In this document: positions 49,656 through 62,391 of the stretch, one piece after another
How positions within the stretch are numbered: the first letter of the stretch is position 1
How the letters are laid out: each line of letters opens with the position of its first letter
NCBI RefSeq assembly: GCF_910593725.1
Contig: NZ_OU343031.1
Span: 1,054,001-1,118,000, forward strand
Length of the DNA: 64,000 nucleotides
From: Candidatus Vallotiella hemipterorum
Lineage (GTDB): Bacteria > Pseudomonadota > Gammaproteobacteria > Burkholderiales > Burkholderiaceae
Direction of reading: 5' to 3'
Notes under the pieces: model-generated
The model's database searches: none
Seen by the model: the letters and a program-made list of their open reading frames with translations, nothing else
Told to the model about the DNA's origin: nothing
Program-made: the position numbers and the translations under genes

Positions 49656-51803
49656 ATGTATGGTCTAAACCCTCCGCAAAGTGCTGCGGTTATGTACTGT
49701 GACGGCCCATGCCTCATTCTTGCTGGTGCGGGCAGTGGTAAAACTCGCGTCATTACGCAGAAGATAGCTCATCTAATCGAAGCACAAGGCTTTGAGCCAC
49801 ATCACATTGTGGCGCTTACTTTTACAAATAAGGCGGCAGCCGAAATGCGTGAACGGGCTAGCCAACTGCTTAAGGGAAAAAAGCTGACGATATCTGGAAA
49901 GGAAGGCCGAAGAGTGCCTATTAATCAGCTGCAGATATGTACATTTCATGCTCTTGGTATGCAGATCTTGCGGCAGGAGGCAATACATGTTGGCTTAAAG
50001 ACACAGTTTTCTATTATGGATGCGGACGATTGCTTCTCCCTGATTCAGGAGACGGTTAGAACGACAGACCAGGAACTAATTCGCAGAATACAGTCGATTA
50101 TCTCGCTATGGAAAAGCAGTACAGTTACGCCAGAACAGGCTAGTGTATTCGCACAAAATAAAGAAGAGATGCAGGCAGCGGCCGTGTTTCATAATTATGT
50201 GGCAACTCTGCATGCGTATCAGGCGGTAGATTTTGATGACTTAATTTTATTGCCCACAAAATTATTTCGAAGTAATAAACTAGTACACGAAAAATGGCAG
50301 AATCGTTTTCACTACTTTTTAGTAGACGAGTACCAAGATACGAATATATGCCAGTATGAGCTACTAAAGTTGCTTACCGGCTCACGCGCAGCATTTACAG
50401 TGGTAGGAGACGATGATCAAGCTATTTATAGCTGGCGCGGCGCGACATTAGAAAACCTCGCTCAATTGCAGATAGACTTCCCTCATCTGAGGATTATTAA
50501 ACTTGAGCAAAACTACCGCTCGACAGTACATATTTTAAACGCTGCGAATAGTGTAATTACACAAAACCCTAAATTGTTTGAGAAGAAATTATGGTCCGAG
50601 TATGGCATAGGCGATACCATTACTGTAACGCCATGTAATGATGAAGAGCATGAGGCAGAATCGGTAGCGTTCCGTTTGTCGGCGCACAAATTTGAACGGC
50701 GTGCGCAGTTTAGGGACTATGCGATTCTTTATCGAGGCAATTTTCAGGCTCGGATCTTAGAGCAGGTACTGCGACGCGAGAGAATCCCATACCTGCTCTC
50801 TGGCGGACAATCTTTCTTCGATCGAGCAGAAATTAAAGATATCTGCGCCTATCTTAGGCTTATCGCTAATCATGATAATGATCCAGCTTTTATCCGTGCG
50901 ATAACAACACCTCGACGTGGCGTAGGCAATACGACACTACAGATTTTAGGTTCGTTTGCTAGCCAGGCAAAAGTATCATTATTCGAGGCGGTCTATATGG
51001 GCGGCGTTGAGACACGGATATCACAGCGTCAAATCGAACCGATGAGGGTATTTTGCGACTTCATTCAGCGTATTGCGGCACAAGCTATCACTGATTCAGC
51101 AACGTCGTTACTAGATTATTTAATGGAGTCTATTCAGTATGAACAGCACTTGTATAATACCCTTGACAATCGCCATGCCCAAATTAAGTGGGTAAATGTG
51201 CTTGAGTTTATAAAGTGGCTTAAAAAAAGGGGTACGAAACCAGAACTAAATGCTATAAAGCTTAATATTACTGTTAGTAAAGCCGACAGGTCAGGCGTTA
51301 ATAACGCTAACGATAATGAGCAATATAAATATATCTCTGATAATTCAGATAAACTAGCCGATTCTGGTAAGAATCTACTTGAACTAATTCAAATCGTTGC
51401 ATTAATGTCGGTGCTAGATGGAAAAGATGAAAATCCAGATGCGATACGTTTATCAACTATCCATGCATCGAAAGGACTGGAATATTCACATGTATTTTTA
51501 GTGGGCGTCGAGGAAGGCATTCTTCCTCACTACGGTAGCACCGATGATAAGTTAATTAAGCCCACACAAATCGAGGAAGAACGCCGCTTGATGTATGTTG
51601 CGATCACACGAGCACGGCGCAGCTTACACCTTAACTATTGTAAGAAGAGAAAGCGCGCAAAAGTAACGAGTGTATGCCAACCATCCCGCTTTATTAAGGA
51701 AATGCATCTAGATAATGCGCTACCATCTATGCCGGATGAAATCCCTATAACTCCCAAAGAGCGCCTAGCGTGCTTGAAAGCTCTGCTACAAAAGAAAAAG
51801 TAG
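49656..51803 (+). CDS. rep: ATP-dependent DNA helicase Rep
   Basis: Superfamily 1 3'-5' helicase that removes proteins ahead of the replication fork and works with PriA-type restart. I start at 49656 (MYGLNPPQSAAV), which matches the Rep N-terminus; 18 extra upstream codons to 49602 are open. It has 715 residues. Walker A is AGAGSGKT at 23-30, then LTFTNKAAAEM (Ia), DEYQDT (II), GDDDQAIYSWRGA (III), LEQNYRS (IV), STIHASKGLEYSHVFL (V) and EERRLMYVAITRA (VI). A polar Asn/Asp/Lys-rich linker lies at about 540-580. Confidence 0.94.
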   Translation: MYGLNPPQSAAVMYCDGPCLILAGAGSGKTRVITQKIAHLIEAQGFEPHHIVALTFTNKAAAEMRERASQLLKGKKLTISGKEGRRVPINQLQICTFHALGMQILRQEAIHVGLKTQFSIMDADDCFSLIQETVRTTDQELIRRIQSIISLWKSSTVTPEQASVFAQNKEEMQAAAVFHNYVATLHAYQAVDFDDLILLPTKLFRSNKLVHEKWQNRFHYFLVDEYQDTNICQYELLKLLTGSRAAFTVVGDDDQAIYSWRGATLENLAQLQIDFPHLRIIKLEQNYRSTVHILNAANSVITQNPKLFEKKLWSEYGIGDTITVTPCNDEEHEAESVAFRLSAHKFERRAQFRDYAILYRGNFQARILEQVLRRERIPYLLSGGQSFFDRAEIKDICAYLRLIANHDNDPAFIRAITTPRRGVGNTTLQILGSFASQAKVSLFEAVYMGGVETRISQRQIEPMRVFCDFIQRIAAQAITDSATSLLDYLMESIQYEQHLYNTLDNRHAQIKWVNVLEFIKWLKKRGTKPELNAIKLNITVSKADRSGVNNANDNEQYKYISDNSDKLADSGKNLLELIQIVALMSVLDGKDENPDAIRLSTIHASKGLEYSHVFLVGVEEGILPHYGSTDDKLIKPTQIEEERRLMYVAITRARRSLHLNYCKKRKRAKVTSVCQPSRFIKEMHLDNALPSMPDEIPITPKERLACLKALLQKKK

Positions 51804-53471
51804 CTAGAATAAATATTTGCTATACGGAGGACTATGTACGAAATCCCCTCCAAACGGAGCAAAATCAAGATATATGATAGTATGCGAGTTGCATACTGAC
51901 TTGCTTGTCTCTAATAGACTCAGCGACAATAAAGCCAAATCGCTTCTCTTCTTAGGCTAGAACTTTCTAGCCTATCTCCCTACTGAGTAATCAGGATAAA
52001 GATGTGTTACTACACACGCATGTATAATGTCGATTAACGGCTCAATTAAGTATAGCTTGAGACGTATAAAAGACAAATCTCGGGTACAGGCTTCCTTGTA
52101 GGTTATTGCAAATTTGGCAACAGCTTACTTGGGTAATGACGCACTAAATAATAGTGTCGAGCTATCCTTCGACTATTAAGCATCAAGATGTTCTACATAA
52201 GAAAAGCTCTAGTCTAATAAAGAATACTGTCTATCAGTTACAGAATCTGTGATTAAGCTAGAGGATTTAGTACTTCCCAAGAAAGCGGGCAAAAGGTGCG
52301 CAGTAACCCTGAGACGCCCAGACTTTGTACTAAAAACTTATTAAGGTTTGTTTTTGTTAACTACCAAGACTGACGCATCCCAATCTGGATCTACATAGAT
52401 ACAGAATTCTTCATATACAAACTGCTTATCGTCCTAACAATTAGGGCCATATTTATAGCGTGATAGCGCGCACATTATCATGTAGCTGTTAAGGCTCGCC
52501 CGTTTAGCCTTTTTGCAACTACTATTAAGCGCATAAAAGGTATTTTACAACAGTCTCTCAGATAAGACTATATTCGCTATATCAGCAACTTACTCTAGTG
52601 TTTATGCGCTTTTCTTAACATAAAATACTAGAGAATAATAAATCTGATGCCGCTTATATAAGCTTATTAGTAATCGAGATTCTTAAAATTAGCTTTTTAC
52701 TGATTTAGTAATAACTACATGATAGCCTAACCTCGGAATCAGAGGAACTTTCAACTAGGTATATTAGCGTAATGCCCTCTTAGCTAGATAACTAGACTTA
52801 TTAACAACCTTTTATATATAACGCAATAAATACCTGTATATTTTTAGATAGATGTGCTGCCAGGACTATCTCTTAGATTAAGAATAGCACTTATTTAATA
52901 CAGGGAATTTCTAGCCGTAGATTTTAATTTTAGCTGAACATTTTAACAAAGTTTTAGGAAAAGATACTATAGTAGATGTCAGCAATTTTATATATAACTA
53001 ATCTTAGTAGGTAACGTACCTCGCTATATTTTTTCTAAATATACTAATTACTTAATTAGCTATTTGGTATGCACCATAAATATAGAACCTTAGATTTAAA
53101 AGCTTCTTAGAACATAGAATATTAATTCTAAATCTAGATACGTAACTATATTTTTATCGGCAGTATCGCTTTAAAAATGCACTACATTTACTTTTAATAC
53201 CCTAAATCTTTTAAATTTTTTAGCGGCAAGACTTCTCTATTAGAAAGCAATAAGACGGAGCAAGAAGAATCGCATGTGTCGTGTAGAAAGATGCATTAAC
53301 TGCTGGGTAAGTAGTATCAGATACTAGACACGCTAATACCAAAGCAATGAGAAAATATTGAGAGATATAATATACTTAAAATTTTCAGTAAAAATTCTTA
53401 ATTTGTTAAGATTTAGAACATAAATAGACTTCCTTTATCGAAATTAAAGGATAAAAATCTTATTATATAAT
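51804..53471. other. Gene desert between rep and priA
   Basis: About 1.7 kb between converging genes. A 9-base-pair hairpin (51953-51961 with 51966-51974) some 150 bases after rep may be part of its terminator. I see no supported gene. A short minus-strand frame near 52350-52430 contains VLVVNK, faintly like a pseudouridine synthase, but is too short to call. Confidence 0.55.
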
Positions 53472-55781
53472 CTAAATATTTAGGGGATCAACTTCTATAT
53501 TCCAGTAATTCACACTTTTAAGTGTGCGTAACCGTGGCACCCAAGCACGTAGCGCACTTTGTAGTGCTACACGCGAAATGCTTTCAAGTAGCAGCTGTGC
53601 ACGGTGCACGTGCATTACTTTAACAACATGTAAAGGTACTGGATCATAGCGTGTTACACACTCAGCACCAGGTACTGCATCGAGCATTGTAGATGCTTCC
53701 TTTAAAAATCGTAGCGCATCATCTAAACTATATGAGTCGGCTCGCAGTAAAGCCTGAAAAACGAAGGGAGGCAGATACGCATCACGTCGCTCGGCTAGCG
53801 TTGCCTTGGCGAATCCGATATAATCATGTCTTACTAACGCCGCATATAACGGATGCTGCGTATGCTTAGTCTGAATTAATACCTCTCCATGATCGCCTGC
53901 CCGACCAGCTCGTCCTGAGACCTGTATTAACTGGGAAAATAATCGCTCTCCAGCCCGAAAATCATGCGAAAACAATGCGGAATCTGCATTTAACACACTA
54001 ACGAGGGTGATCCGTTGAAAATTATGTCCCTTCGCGATCATTTGCGTACCAACCAGAATATCGATATCGCCAGCGTGCACCTCTGACAATAAGGTATGTA
54101 CACTGCCTTTTCGCCGTGTATTATCGGCATCAATACGCAATACCCTTGCATTAGGCATGACAGCACTGAGCACCTCTTCGACACGCTGCGTACCGGGGCC
54201 AAATATTGTCAGATTGACACTGCTACACATTGGGCATGCCTGCGGAATATAACCCCCCCCCCCACAGTGATGGCATCGCATACGCTGCTCACTCTTGTGC
54301 AGCACTAAATATGTGCTGCAGCGCGAGCAGCCCATAACCCAGCTGCAAGTATCGCAGGTTAAAATCGGCGCGTAGCCCCGGCGATTTAGAAATACTAAGC
54401 TTTGTTCACCACGAGCTAAACAGTCTTTTAATGCTTTTACAAGTGACATCGATAATCCATCAGATCGATAGCGACCCACCTGTTTTTCTATTTCCATATC
54501 TATTAGACGAACTTTAGGCAACATTGCATTCCCTACCGCTCGTCTCGATAAAACTAATGTTATATAGCAGCGCTGACATGCATGCCACCATGTTTCAAGT
54601 GATGGCGTAGCTGATCCAAGCACAACAGGAATGTTTAGCTGCTTAGCTCTCCATACCGCCAGATCTCGTGCCGAATAGCACAGTCCTTCTTGTTGCTTAT
54701 AAGCGGGTTCATGCTCCTCATCAACGATAATTAGTGCTAGCCGTGGCAATGAAGCAAGTACCGCCATGCGCGTACCCAATATAATCCGAGCTCTCCCGGT
54801 ATGTGCTGCTAGCCAATTTCTAGCGCGCTTACCGTCTGCTAAAGCACTGTGCAAAGTTACAAAAGCAGTAGACGGCCAACTAGAAAAATGCTCCCGGAAT
54901 ACTGCTTCAAACTGTAGTGTTAGGCTAATCTCCGGTACCATTACCAGGGCCTGTGCATCAGGCCTGCGAATAAATAAATCAACTAATCCCTGCAGATATA
55001 CTTCAGTTTTACCACTGCCGGTTACCCCATATAATACAAATGTCGTAAAGCCACGTGCAGAGTTAATGGACCTGATAGCCGCACGCTGTTCATCATTGAG
55101 ATTAGCCCCCCCCTTATTTATCCCCTTATATTGGTTTAGTTGTGATGCGATATAAGCGCGCTGACACCCACCGACTAGATTAGTTGTACCGCCTGTTCGC
55201 AGCGCCTCGACGTCGCTACGCCATTTTACCTGTACCCAGCCGCGCTCTCTCCACTGATCAAGTGTTACAGCAGCTTTAGCATAAAGAGTTCGGGCATCAA
55301 ACGCGCTAAGCGTATTTGTCTGCAAAAATGCTTGGGCAAGCCGGCGCGCCCCTATAGCTCGAGACGGCAATGCGCCCAGCAATGTATTACGTCCAGCCTC
55401 CGTTAACTGATATAATATCTCCTGGGTAAATAACCTAGGCCAACGAGCGGCATCACGCAGCGCCCGAGGCAACGCTGGTAATGCTACCTCCCCTAGACTA
55501 CGATGGTAGTAGTTCGCAGCAAAGGTAATTAATTTAAGCCAGTCTTTGTTTAGCGGAGGACAATCAATACACGTATTTTGAATATTTCGCAATCGATTCT
55601 GTGGCACGTTAGTCGTATCCACGACCTCGACAATTAGTCCTACTGTTTTTCGATGCCCAAATTGTACTTGGACAAGCATACCAGGCAGTGGCTGTAATGG
55701 CAGAGCCCAGCGATAATCATACGGTGCTGAATAAGGACAGTCTAGCGCGACTCTAACATAACAAAAAAGAGGCGGTTGCAT
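53472..55781 (-). CDS. priA: Primosomal protein N' (replication restart helicase PriA)
   Basis: Recognises stalled forks and reloads the replisome. It has 769 residues. The N-terminal DNA-binding domain starts MQPPLFCYVRVALDCPYSAP. The helicase core has Walker A GVTGSGKT at 252-259, DEEH with HEPAYKQQEGLCYSARDL, and GTQMIAKGHNFQ and QVSGRAGRAG motifs. The zinc-binding region has CDTCSWVMGCSRC, CHHC and CPMC. Four Gly codons after CHHC (residues 507-510) come from an 11-G run; the loop length equals that in E. coli PriA, so the frame is right. An 8-G run occurs near residue 224. Confidence 0.95.
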   Translation of the reverse strand: MQPPLFCYVRVALDCPYSAPYDYRWALPLQPLPGMLVQVQFGHRKTVGLIVEVVDTTNVPQNRLRNIQNTCIDCPPLNKDWLKLITFAANYYHRSLGEVALPALPRALRDAARWPRLFTQEILYQLTEAGRNTLLGALPSRAIGARRLAQAFLQTNTLSAFDARTLYAKAAVTLDQWRERGWVQVKWRSDVEALRTGGTTNLVGGCQRAYIASQLNQYKGINKGGANLNDEQRAAIRSINSARGFTTFVLYGVTGSGKTEVYLQGLVDLFIRRPDAQALVMVPEISLTLQFEAVFREHFSSWPSTAFVTLHSALADGKRARNWLAAHTGRARIILGTRMAVLASLPRLALIIVDEEHEPAYKQQEGLCYSARDLAVWRAKQLNIPVVLGSATPSLETWWHACQRCYITLVLSRRAVGNAMLPKVRLIDMEIEKQVGRYRSDGLSMSLVKALKDCLARGEQSLVFLNRRGYAPILTCDTCSWVMGCSRCSTYLVLHKSEQRMRCHHCGGGGYIPQACPMCSSVNLTIFGPGTQRVEEVLSAVMPNARVLRIDADNTRRKGSVHTLLSEVHAGDIDILVGTQMIAKGHNFQRITLVSVLNADSALFSHDFRAGERLFSQLIQVSGRAGRAGDHGEVLIQTKHTQHPLYAALVRHDYIGFAKATLAERRDAYLPPFVFQALLRADSYSLDDALRFLKEASTMLDAVPGAECVTRYDPVPLHVVKVMHVHRAQLLLESISRVALQSALRAWVPRLRTLKSVNYWNIEVDPLNI

Positions 55782-57318
55782 AGATTATAGATTAATAAAA
55801 GCCGTTATGGTGGGCTAAGATGACAAAGCGAAGTATCACCCAAAATAAGAAATAGAAAATCATAGAACAAAAAGTGGCAGAATTGTTACTTAGCTATAAA
55901 TTCATCTAAAAATTTATGCTAGACAGCTACCCTGTTGATAATTTTGTGCAAAAGCATACTTTTATCCCTATCAAAAAAGCTAGGCTAAGCAATTTTTAAT
56001 AAAATTAAACATTGTATAAGTAATGTTGCTTTTTTAAAAAAACTAAAAATTTGTTTAAATTATGAACACGTTATACTAGTGTTCTACACATAAAATATAT
56101 GGTCCAATAAAATCCAAAAAGAATATATATAGGTAGCTTACCTATAGCTTTCAAACAGTCAAATTAACATACCATGTTAATAAGTTTTAGTGAGAGGTAT
56201 ATTTAGCCTCTATATTGATATAGACAATCTAATTAGCGGCGCATACTGCCCACGGCACTGTTGAGGTTTATTAGTTCTCGACGTATCTGAATAATTAAAG
56301 TAGTAATATCCATACATATTATTAATGATAAGTACTGCTAGCTAAGTAACATTAAAATTAACTATATATGGTGCATATAAATGCCTCCTTTTCTAAATCC
56401 GAATTCAAGTTTTAACTCTATTGCATTAGGAATTGTTGGAATGACTGCACATAGAATTACATAAAATATGGAGACTGTAGTGTCATCTCGGTCGCATAGT
56501 GCGACTGCCTAACGTAATAATGTTCCCAAACACGTGCTGATCACTTTATACTTAAGTAAGTAATATCACATTAGGCATATTAATTAGATTAATTTATACT
56601 TATTTTTTCATAACATGAGTAAAAAACTTTTAGTAAAAATATAGGGAGCGGTCCAATTTTTAGGAGAAAAATTATTTTTCATATACTAGCTATATCTAAC
56701 ACTAGGCCAGCGTTACCCCTACTAACAAAACTAAGATTTTGAAAAACCGTTAACCTACTAATCACATTAAAAATAACTATAAAATCCGAAAAAACTTTAT
56801 TAAAATACTATTCTTAGTAAGAATAGTATAAAAACTTTTAATAGGTTCTCGGATAACTAAAATAACAAAAATTAGATAAGCACTATGTGTGTATGGCTAA
56901 TACTGAATAATTATAGTAACTAAATAGAATGCTACCCATAAATATTATTTATATATATATTTATAAATCAGAATTATTCTGAGATATTTATCTAATCTTA
57001 CTAAGATGAATTAGTAGTTTCTTCTTATTTAATTTTATTAACTTTCGAAATTAGGTGTGCACTTTTCGTGATTTTATAAAAATAAAATAAGAAGCATACG
57101 CAGTGAAATTTTTTAAGGAATATTAAAATATGTTCTAATCGATAGACTTAGGTTTTTTTAAAAAGCAATGATGCTTATAATTTTAGATACTATAATTAGT
57201 TATTTGATATTTTATATTAAAATAATAAACTTTAACTTAGCAGTTATTTAATTAACCCTACGCAATAATTTATACCATGCCTAGTTTATAATCAGCATAT
57301 ACTCTAATTTGCTGCACT
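55782..57318. other. Gene desert between priA and the atp operon
   Basis: About 1.5 kb of the most AT-rich sequence in the window. In free-living Burkholderia hemE and another gene lie between atpC and priA as I recall; no remnant of HemE can be read here. Inverted repeats are frequent, notably 56805-56829 (12-base arms around a single base) and 57021-57036 with 57079-57094 (15 of 16 paired). Confidence 0.55.
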
Positions 57319-57363
57319 CTATTGCTCAACGGCGTTGCCTACGACAACGTAGTTGAGCAATAG
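57319..57363 (-). terminator. Long hairpin across the atpC stop codon
   Basis: Outer perfect stem of 12 base pairs (57319-57330 with 57352-57363) and an inner one of 5 (57333-57337 with 57345-57349). The atpC stop codon at 57328-57326 is inside the 3' arm, so the structure includes the last ten or so codons. No T-run follows. It probably marks the end of the atp transcript and protects it or terminates it. Confidence 0.6.
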
Positions 57364-57751
57364 CTGCGAGTTTAGCGGTAGCATAGGCTAGTTCAGCCTG
57401 AGCCGTAGCATACTCAATATTTGAGTTTGTATTTCGCAAAGTCTCTTCGGCGCACTTACGCGCATGCTCGGCTTTTACCTCGTCTAATTCTGCACAACGG
57501 ATCGCAGTGTCTGCAAGTACCGTTACCGTTCCAGGCTGCACCTCAAGGATACCGCCAGAAACAAACACAAACTGCTCATGGCCATTCTCGTCTTCAATAT
57601 GCACGGAGCCCGGTCGAATACGCGTAATAAGTGGCGTATGGCCCGGTAGAATACCAAGTTCACCCAACTCTCCTGGAAGAGAGATAAATCTTGCATACCC
57701 AGAAAAAATACTTTCCTCTGTATTAACAACGTCTACTTTAATAGTTGCCAT
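57326..57751 (-). CDS. atpC: ATP synthase F1 subunit epsilon
   Basis: Rotor-stalk subunit that also inhibits ATP hydrolysis. It has 141 residues: N-terminal beta-sandwich with [40 protein letters not shown], and a C-terminal helical hairpin ([18 protein letters not shown]). The last residues are very basic (RCRRQRR) and are encoded by the 5' arm of a hairpin. Last gene of the operon. Confidence 0.96.
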   Translation of the reverse strand: MATIKVDVVNTEESIFSGYARFISLPGELGELGILPGHTPLITRIRPGSVHIEDENGHEQFVFVSGGILEVQPGTVTVLADTAIRCAELDEVKAEHARKCAEETLRNTNSNIEYATAQAELAYATAKLAAIAQLRCRRQRR

Positions 57752-57826
57752 ATTAATTTAAGGTTAAGTATCAAGCTCTAAACTCTATTAGTACAAATAT
57801 ATGCTGCACTAGCAGTAGAAAACTAC

Positions 57827-59236
<1,410 letters not shown>

Positions 59237-59281
59237 TTAATTTTTCCAAGCGCGTGGTTTAGGGCTTTATCCGCATAACGC

Positions 59282-60166
59282 TCAGATTGCCGCTGCACCG
59301 CTGATGATTTCTGATAGTTCTTTAGTAATCGCCGCCTGACGGCCCTTATTATAGACAAGCTGAAGGTCGTTAATAACCGTATTCGCATTATCAGATGCAG
59401 CCCTCATCGCTACCATACGAGCTGATTGCTCAGATGCTATGTTCTCTACGACAGCTTGGTATACAAGTGTTTCTACATAGCAGACCATCAAGTCATCAAT
59501 TACTAACTTCGCGTCGGGCTCGTAGATGTAGTCCCACAACGATTTGGGTAGGACGTCTGCATCTAGATTCTTCTCGAAACGTTCATTTGTTAATGGCAAT
59601 AGTTGCTCGATTACCGGCTCCTGCTTCATCGTATGAATAAAACGTGTATAGGCTATATATACCGCTAATAATTTGCCCTGAGAATACCGGTCAAGCTGTA
59701 TCTTAATCGCACCGATCAACTGCCCTAAGTGTGGGGTATCTCCAAGCTGGGTAACCTGAGAGAGGATCTTACTGCCACAGCTGCTTAATAAAGCGATTCC
59801 CTTACTACCGATTACGGTCGACTCTGTTTTTATGCCTTGTGTAGAGAAATTTTTAAACTTCTGCACTAGTGCACGTAACATGTTTGTATTCATGCTACCG
59901 CACAACCCCTTATCAGTAGTTACTGCAATAATACCTACTGTCCTTTTGCCTGTATTCTTCACCATAAAGGGATGATAATATTCTGGATTGGCCTCGCTTA
60001 TATGCGCAATAATATCCCGAACTTTATGGGCATACGGACGAGCTGCTTTCATACGTTCCTGCGCTCGTCTCATCTTCGATGCGGCTACCATTTCCATGGC
60101 TTTTGTGATCTTTCGCGTGTTCTGCACGCTGCTGATTTTGCCGCGGATTTCTTTTATTCCAGCCAT
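59282..60166 (-). CDS. atpG: ATP synthase F1 subunit gamma
   Basis: Central rotor shaft. It has 294 residues: the N-terminal helix [20 protein letters not shown] with [30 protein letters not shown], and the C-terminal signature [20 protein letters not shown]. Full length and properly placed between atpA and atpD. Confidence 0.98.
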   Translation of the reverse strand: MAGIKEIRGKISSVQNTRKITKAMEMVAASKMRRAQERMKAARPYAHKVRDIIAHISEANPEYYHPFMVKNTGKRTVGIIAVTTDKGLCGSMNTNMLRALVQKFKNFSTQGIKTESTVIGSKGIALLSSCGSKILSQVTQLGDTPHLGQLIGAIKIQLDRYSQGKLLAVYIAYTRFIHTMKQEPVIEQLLPLTNERFEKNLDADVLPKSLWDYIYEPDAKLVIDDLMVCYVETLVYQAVVENIASEQSARMVAMRAASDNANTVINDLQLVYNKGRQAAITKELSEIISGAAAI

Positions 60167-60244
60167 TGCTTGCTCCCTATCTGAACAGCATAGCCAATTA
60201 TTACAAGGTAAAATATAGACTGTATGCTATCCGTGTTCCTGAGA

Positions 60245-61786
60245 TCAGTAAGCGCGAGACTTCTTAAAGTCCTTGATCACCGCATGCAGCGCAGACTCAT
60301 CATCCTTAGTTAGATCTTTTTTTTCTTCTATACGCTTAATCACTGCGGTATGATTAAGCTTTATAAATTCGTTTAGGCTCTTTTCAAAAAGCAGTACATT
60401 TTTTACTTCTAGATCATCTAAGTAGCCATTATTGACAGAGAACAGTGCGACCGCTAGTTCATGAACCCGCATCGGCTGATACTGCGGCTGCTTAAGTAGT
60501 TCCGTAATTCGACGGCCACGCTCTAGCTGCTTTCGGGTCGCCTCATCTAGATCCGACGAAAATTGAGCAAATGCCGCAAGCTCACGATACTGCGCTAAAT
60601 TAGTACGGATGCCACCGGACAGCTTTTTAATTACTTTTGTTTGTGCCGCCCCACCAACCCGAGACACCGAAATCCCAACGTTAATTGCTGGGCGAATACC
60701 GGCATTAAATAAATCAGTTTCCAGGAAGATCTGGCCATCAGTAATTGAAATAACATTAGTTGGTACGAACGCAGTCACGTCACCAGCCTGCGTCTCAATG
60801 ATTGGCAGGGCAGTCAGTGATCCACTCTTATGCTTTATTTCGCCATTGGTAAACTTTTTAACATATTCTTCTGACACGCGCGCTGCCCGCTCAAGCAGAC
60901 GAGAATGTAAATAGAATACATCGCCCGGATATGCTTCTCGGCCCGGCGGACGACGCAGAAGAAGTGAGATCTGACGATACGCCCATGCTTGCTTTGTCAA
61001 ATCATCATAAATAATTAGAGCATCTTGACCACGATCACGAAAGTACTCTCCCATAGTACAACCGGTATATGGCGCAATAAATTGCATCGCTGCAGAAGCG
61101 GATGCTGAGGCAGCTACAACAATTGTATTGTCCATTGCCCCATGCTCTTCAAGCTTGCGAACAACGTTCATGATAGATGACGCTTTCTGGCCGATCGCAA
61201 CATAGATACATGTCAGTTTTGTACCCTTTTGATTAATGATCGTATCAAGGGCCAGGGCGGTCTTTCCAGTTTGCCGATCGCCGATAATAAGCTGTCTCTG
61301 ACCACGACCAATCGGCACCATAGAATCGATAGACTTTAGTCCTGTCTGAACTGGCTCAGATACTGACTTACGCCAGATTACTCCGGGAGCGATTTTTTCG
61401 ATCGCATCAGTGCTTTTTGCGTTGATTGGACCCCTGCCGTCAATCGGATTTCCTAGCGCATCAACGACGCGTCCAATTAATTCCGGGCCGATCGGCACCT
61501 CGAGTATTCGGCCTGTTGTTTTAACGGTATCTCCCTCGGAAATATGCTCGCATTCACCGAGAATCACTGCGCCAACTAAATCTCTCTCTAGACTCAGTGC
61601 TAGGCCAAAGGTATTGCTAGAAAACTCTAGCATTTCACCTTGCATCACATTAGATAGACCGTGTATTCGGACAATACCATCTGCTACAGATATTACAGTT
61701 CCCTGATTTTGGATATCAGCATTAGCCGATAGTCCCTGGATCCGATTCTTAATTAGCTCACTTATTTCAGTGGCGTTAATTTGCAT
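60245..61786 (-). CDS. atpA: ATP synthase F1 subunit alpha
   Basis: Regulatory nucleotide-binding subunit of F1. I use the ATG at 61786 ([11 protein letters not shown]), which has AGGAG five bases upstream and gives 513 residues, the exact E. coli length; a GTG two codons upstream is less likely. P-loop GDRQTGKT is at 169-176, followed by [31 protein letters not shown] and the conserved Arg region [12 protein letters not shown]. Confidence 0.98.
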   Translation of the reverse strand: MQINATEISELIKNRIQGLSANADIQNQGTVISVADGIVRIHGLSNVMQGEMLEFSSNTFGLALSLERDLVGAVILGECEHISEGDTVKTTGRILEVPIGPELIGRVVDALGNPIDGRGPINAKSTDAIEKIAPGVIWRKSVSEPVQTGLKSIDSMVPIGRGQRQLIIGDRQTGKTALALDTIINQKGTKLTCIYVAIGQKASSIMNVVRKLEEHGAMDNTIVVAASASASAAMQFIAPYTGCTMGEYFRDRGQDALIIYDDLTKQAWAYRQISLLLRRPPGREAYPGDVFYLHSRLLERAARVSEEYVKKFTNGEIKHKSGSLTALPIIETQAGDVTAFVPTNVISITDGQIFLETDLFNAGIRPAINVGISVSRVGGAAQTKVIKKLSGGIRTNLAQYRELAAFAQFSSDLDEATRKQLERGRRITELLKQPQYQPMRVHELAVALFSVNNGYLDDLEVKNVLLFEKSLNEFIKLNHTAVIKRIEEKKDLTKDDESALHAVIKDFKKSRAY

Positions 61787-61852
61787 AATCACTCCTAATG
61801 TTTAATGCTGTTGCACGGCACCTTAGCTTGATGCAGCCAGATCATAATTTGG

Positions 61853-62389
61853 TTATGCAATCAACGCCGCCTGCATCTCCGAAAGCCGTGCACGGATGGA
61901 GGTATCATGCACTTTATCACCGACTATTACTCGAACGCCGCCAATTAGTTTAGGATCAATCTTCACTATCGGTTTTAACCTGCGCTGGAACTTACGCTCA
62001 AGCGCTACGACAAGTTCAGAAAGCCTATCTCCATCGATCGAAAACGCACTTTCAATAGTTACATCAGCCAAACCTTCTTGTGCATTATTTAATATAGAAA
62101 ACTGGGTGGCGATTTCAGGTAATAACTGAACTCGGTGAGTTTCTACGAGCATCCGTACAAAGTTTTTCGTAGCAGATGCTGTCTTTAGCGGTGACGTTAA
62201 TTCTGAAATTAGCAGGTCAACAATTTGTTGGCACCCAACCTTTGGACTTGATATAACTGAGAGAACTTCTGGAAGATGTGCAACCTGAGATAACTCTCGC
62301 ACTAATGCAAGCCAGGAAGTACGATTAGTTGACGCGACATCTAATAGAGCTTTAGCATACGGACGGGCAATAGTTACTAGTTCAGTCAT
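61853..62389 (-). CDS. atpH: ATP synthase F1 subunit delta
   Basis: Peripheral-stalk subunit joining F1 to the b subunits. It has 178 residues, beginning MTELVTIARPYAKALLDVAS and carrying the C-terminal signature region VRVIVGDKVHDTSIRARLSE. Two bases separate it from atpF. Confidence 0.96.
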   Translation of the reverse strand: MTELVTIARPYAKALLDVASTNRTSWLALVRELSQVAHLPEVLSVISSPKVGCQQIVDLLISELTSPLKTASATKNFVRMLVETHRVQLLPEIATQFSILNNAQEGLADVTIESAFSIDGDRLSELVVALERKFQRRLKPIVKIDPKLIGGVRVIVGDKVHDTSIRARLSEMQAALIA

Positions 62390-62391
62390 AG

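Noticed and set aside
52340-52430. Minus-strand fragment with VLVVNK, reminiscent of RluA-type pseudouridine synthases
   Set aside because: About 30 codons with only one short match; too little to name a pseudogene.
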